In this document: positions 14,338-15,908 of the stretch, piece by piece
How positions within the stretch are numbered: position 1 is the stretch's first letter
Layout of the letters: every line of letters begins with the position of its first letter
Assembly: GCA_028292565.1 (NCBI GenBank)
Contig: JAQGMD010000284.1
Location: forward strand, 1 to 15,908
Length of the DNA stretch: 15,908 bases
Source: Burkholderia sp.
Lineage (GTDB): Bacteria > Pseudomonadota > Gammaproteobacteria > Burkholderiales > Burkholderiaceae
Direction: 5' to 3'
The notes under the pieces: generated by a model
What the model saw: only the letters and a program-made list of their open reading frames with translations
Told to the model about the DNA's origin: nothing
The model's database searches: none
Translations under genes and position numbers: made by a program

Positions 14338-15619
14338 GTTGGTCTCTCTTTAACAGGATGGTTGAATTGCGCCTACGGAGATGTGAACGCCCGGTTTTGC
14401 CCGGTACAACAAATAGTTCCGAACCGGCGTCCGGCGCCTGGCCGGACGGAAGAAGCCTGTCCACCAAACCCCATTCGACGTAGCAGGCAGGGTCTGCAGT
14501 GTCCTGGATCTCGCTGCCTAGAATGTTGACCAGGGATGACACAGGCAATGTGCGGATAGTGGCGCCCGCCGCCAGTTCAGTGCTCGAAGCCGCTGCGGCA
14601 AGGCCAATATAAATGCCACCGGAGAGCGTGCCGGTAACGCGCAGGCGCATGGGCAGACCCTCGCGCACCAGGTAGCGCAGCCACAATGCCAGGTGAACCA
14701 GGTACTGCGAAAGAATGCATTGTTCATCGTCCAGCAGGGTACTGTGACCGGGGCAATTCATCTCAATCGTGAGGGACCTTGCTGTGCCATCTGCGCATGC
14801 CGACTCCGCAAGCTCCGCCAATGCGACCGCATCGGCCGCGCCAAAAGACCTGTCCATCACGCATCGCAGCGTATCGCCATCCAGCCGCGGGCCTTCGGCG
14901 GCATTGCGCCCAGCGCCCGGCAATCGTTGCGATAACTGGAGACGCTCCCGGATCAACGCATCGCGTGTCACGTTCGCCACCAGGGGATTGGCGACCCATA
15001 TGCGGACAGCTTCCGCATATGCACCGAGATCGTCGGGGAGCAGCGTGTCGGCGTTGCCAACCGCAGCGCGGGAAATACCATTGATCCGGTCTGACACAGT
15101 GTCGCGAGATGTGCCGTCGGGCAGCGACGCTTGCAGCACCCTTGGTCCGGACATGGCCAGTTGCGTACTTTCCGAATAGATGCGCGCATGGGCTGAGTAC
15201 GACAGCATGCTTGCCGAACCGAACGCATAACGCCCCAGCACGGCCAGCATGGGAACCCCGAAGAGACGAGCATCCAACACTTCCCGCATCAACGCGCGGA
15301 TTGCTCCCTGCACCGGCAGTCCCCCGGTGAGGCGGGTGCCGGCGGAATCGATTAACAGCAGCATCGGAATACCGGTCGCACGCGCACGCCTGACGGCCCA
15401 CCTGAAATCAACACATTCGCCGATACCGAAGGTGCCCAGCGCAGCAGCCGGTTCGGTCGCAACGGCCAGCACCTTGCAGCTCCCGATATGCCCCTCCGCA
15501 ACGCAAAGATCGGAATTGGTAGCGAGGTATTGCCAGGCGTCGCCGTTGAACAGGGCGGCGAGCCGTTGTGGAAGCGCCGCCCGACTGTAGGTTTTTTGTT
15601 CCAAGATGGTCCCTTGCAT
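14321..15619 (-). CDS. Single-chain two-domain carboxyltransferase-like protein (MdcD/MdcE-like fusion)
   Basis: A protein of 432 residues with two crotonase-fold carboxyltransferase domains. The N-terminal half (about 15-210) has LLLIDSAGTRLTGGLPVQG (88-106), GRYAFGSASMLSYSAHARI and AMSGPRVLQ, as in malonate decarboxylase beta (MdcD) and acyl-CoA carboxylase carboxyltransferases. The C-terminal half (about 250-395) contains GLPMRLRVTGTLSGGIYIGLAAAASS, with the GTLSGG turn at 330-335, and VSSLVNILG, similar to the gamma subunit MdcE. The usual DSGGARIQEG loop is altered to DSAGTRLTGG. At 432 residues it is shorter than MdcD+MdcE or PccB. It could be a biotin-independent (methyl)malonyl-CoA-type decarboxylase or carboxyltransferase; MeaB upstream and thiolase downstream favour acyl-CoA substrates. 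ATG 15619 has no clear Shine-Dalgarno, and the start is 41 bases after the MeaB stop. Confidence 0.72.
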   Translation of the reverse strand: MQGTILEQKTYSRAALPQRLAALFNGDAWQYLATNSDLCVAEGHIGSCKVLAVATEPAAALGTFGIGECVDFRWAVRRARATGIPMLLLIDSAGTRLTGGLPVQGAIRALMREVLDARLFGVPMLAVLGRYAFGSASMLSYSAHARIYSESTQLAMSGPRVLQASLPDGTSRDTVSDRINGISRAAVGNADTLLPDDLGAYAEAVRIWVANPLVANVTRDALIRERLQLSQRLPGAGRNAAEGPRLDGDTLRCVMDRSFGAADAVALAELAESACADGTARSLTIEMNCPGHSTLLDDEQCILSQYLVHLALWLRYLVREGLPMRLRVTGTLSGGIYIGLAAAASSTELAAGATIRTLPVSSLVNILGSEIQDTADPACYVEWGLVDRLLPSGQAPDAGSELFVVPGKTGRSHLRRRNSTILLKRDQHEHSK

Positions 15620-15660
15620 GTTGAGTGAGATGTTGGTTATTCAGGGCCGTGTGCGGTCCC

Positions 15661-15908
15661 TTAAAGTTTATCCAGCAGGAAGGCCGCGGCAGCGGTCGGT
15701 GTCACATCACCGGCGGCCACCGCCGCAATCTGCAGAGGCAACGCGACTTGCACTGCGCTATGGCTGTGAAAGCGCTCCTGCAGGCCCCTTTCAATCAGTG
15801 TCCACATCCAATCCAACGCCTGCTTGCGGCGTTTCTCCGATAGCTGCCCGCTGGCACAGAGCGTCTTGCGGTGGCGCAGAATGGTGTTCCAGAAAGCTTC
15901 GATGCCCT
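15661..15908 (-). CDS. meaB: MeaB/ArgK-family GTPase, C-terminal fragment
   Basis: The minus-strand frame is open to the window edge and ends at TAA 15661-15663, giving the last 81 residues. The pattern GIEAFWNTILRHRKTLCASGQLSEKRRKQALDW, then W-x-x-I-x-x-G-L-x-E-R-F, then a final helix TPTAAAAFLLDKL, matches the C-terminal dimerisation arm of MeaB/ArgK proteins. These G3E GTPases chaperone and protect adenosylcobalamin-dependent methylmalonyl-CoA mutase. The GTPase motifs lie outside the window. The mutase genes would be expected just beyond the right edge. It leads the minus-strand run that continues with the carboxyltransferase-like and thiolase genes. Confidence 0.85.
   Translation of the reverse strand, partial: GIEAFWNTILRHRKTLCASGQLSEKRRKQALDWMWTLIERGLQERFHSHSAVQVALPLQIAAVAAGDVTPTAAAAFLLDKL

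Overview
The window looks like an accessory or metabolic stretch of a moderately GC-rich Betaproteobacterium, probably Burkholderiales. The thiolase closely resembles the BktB type of Ralstonia/Cupriavidus, the ferredoxin is the FdxA seven-iron type, and there is a LysR regulator, a YceI protein and a b561 cytochrome. Genus-level assignment is inference from protein resemblance only.

Layout. Positions 1-138 hold the 3' end of a plus-strand gene whose tail resembles a GH16-like glycoside hydrolase. A perfect bidirectional terminator at 198-229 separates it from a very large minus-strand SNF2-family helicase (320-4438). Positions 4675-7436 hold a minus-strand two-gene operon: an IlvD/Edd-family sugar-acid dehydratase followed by a DHDPS-superfamily dehydratase/aldolase. 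Together they fit a non-phosphorylative sugar-acid pathway (aldonate to 2-keto-3-deoxy acid to downstream keto acid). The operon has a well-formed promoter with a perfect palindrome inside its -35/-10 spacer. Next come a seven-iron ferredoxin and a secreted YceI protein (minus), divergent from a LysR regulator (plus), with a 15-bp palindrome between yceI and the regulator.

The LysR gene converges on a membrane fatty-acid-desaturase-like enzyme (minus, 9787-10773). Divergent from the desaturase is a tightly coupled pair of small plus-strand genes of unknown function (11057-11750), the best candidate here for an undescribed system. The last third is all minus strand. In transcription order it reads: C-terminus of a MeaB/ArgK-type GTPase, a single-chain two-domain carboxyltransferase-like protein, a BktB-like beta-ketothiolase that overlaps it by 17 bases, cytochrome b561, and after a 299-bp gap a small secreted COG4315-type protein. 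The MeaB/carboxyltransferase/thiolase set points to short-chain acyl-CoA metabolism, such as methylmalonyl-CoA or ketoacyl-CoA interconversion.

Several short palindromes that look dispersed or REP-like lie between genes (152-169, 263-283, 7665-7685, 9746-9773). I saw no tRNA, rRNA, CRISPR array, insertion sequence or attachment site.
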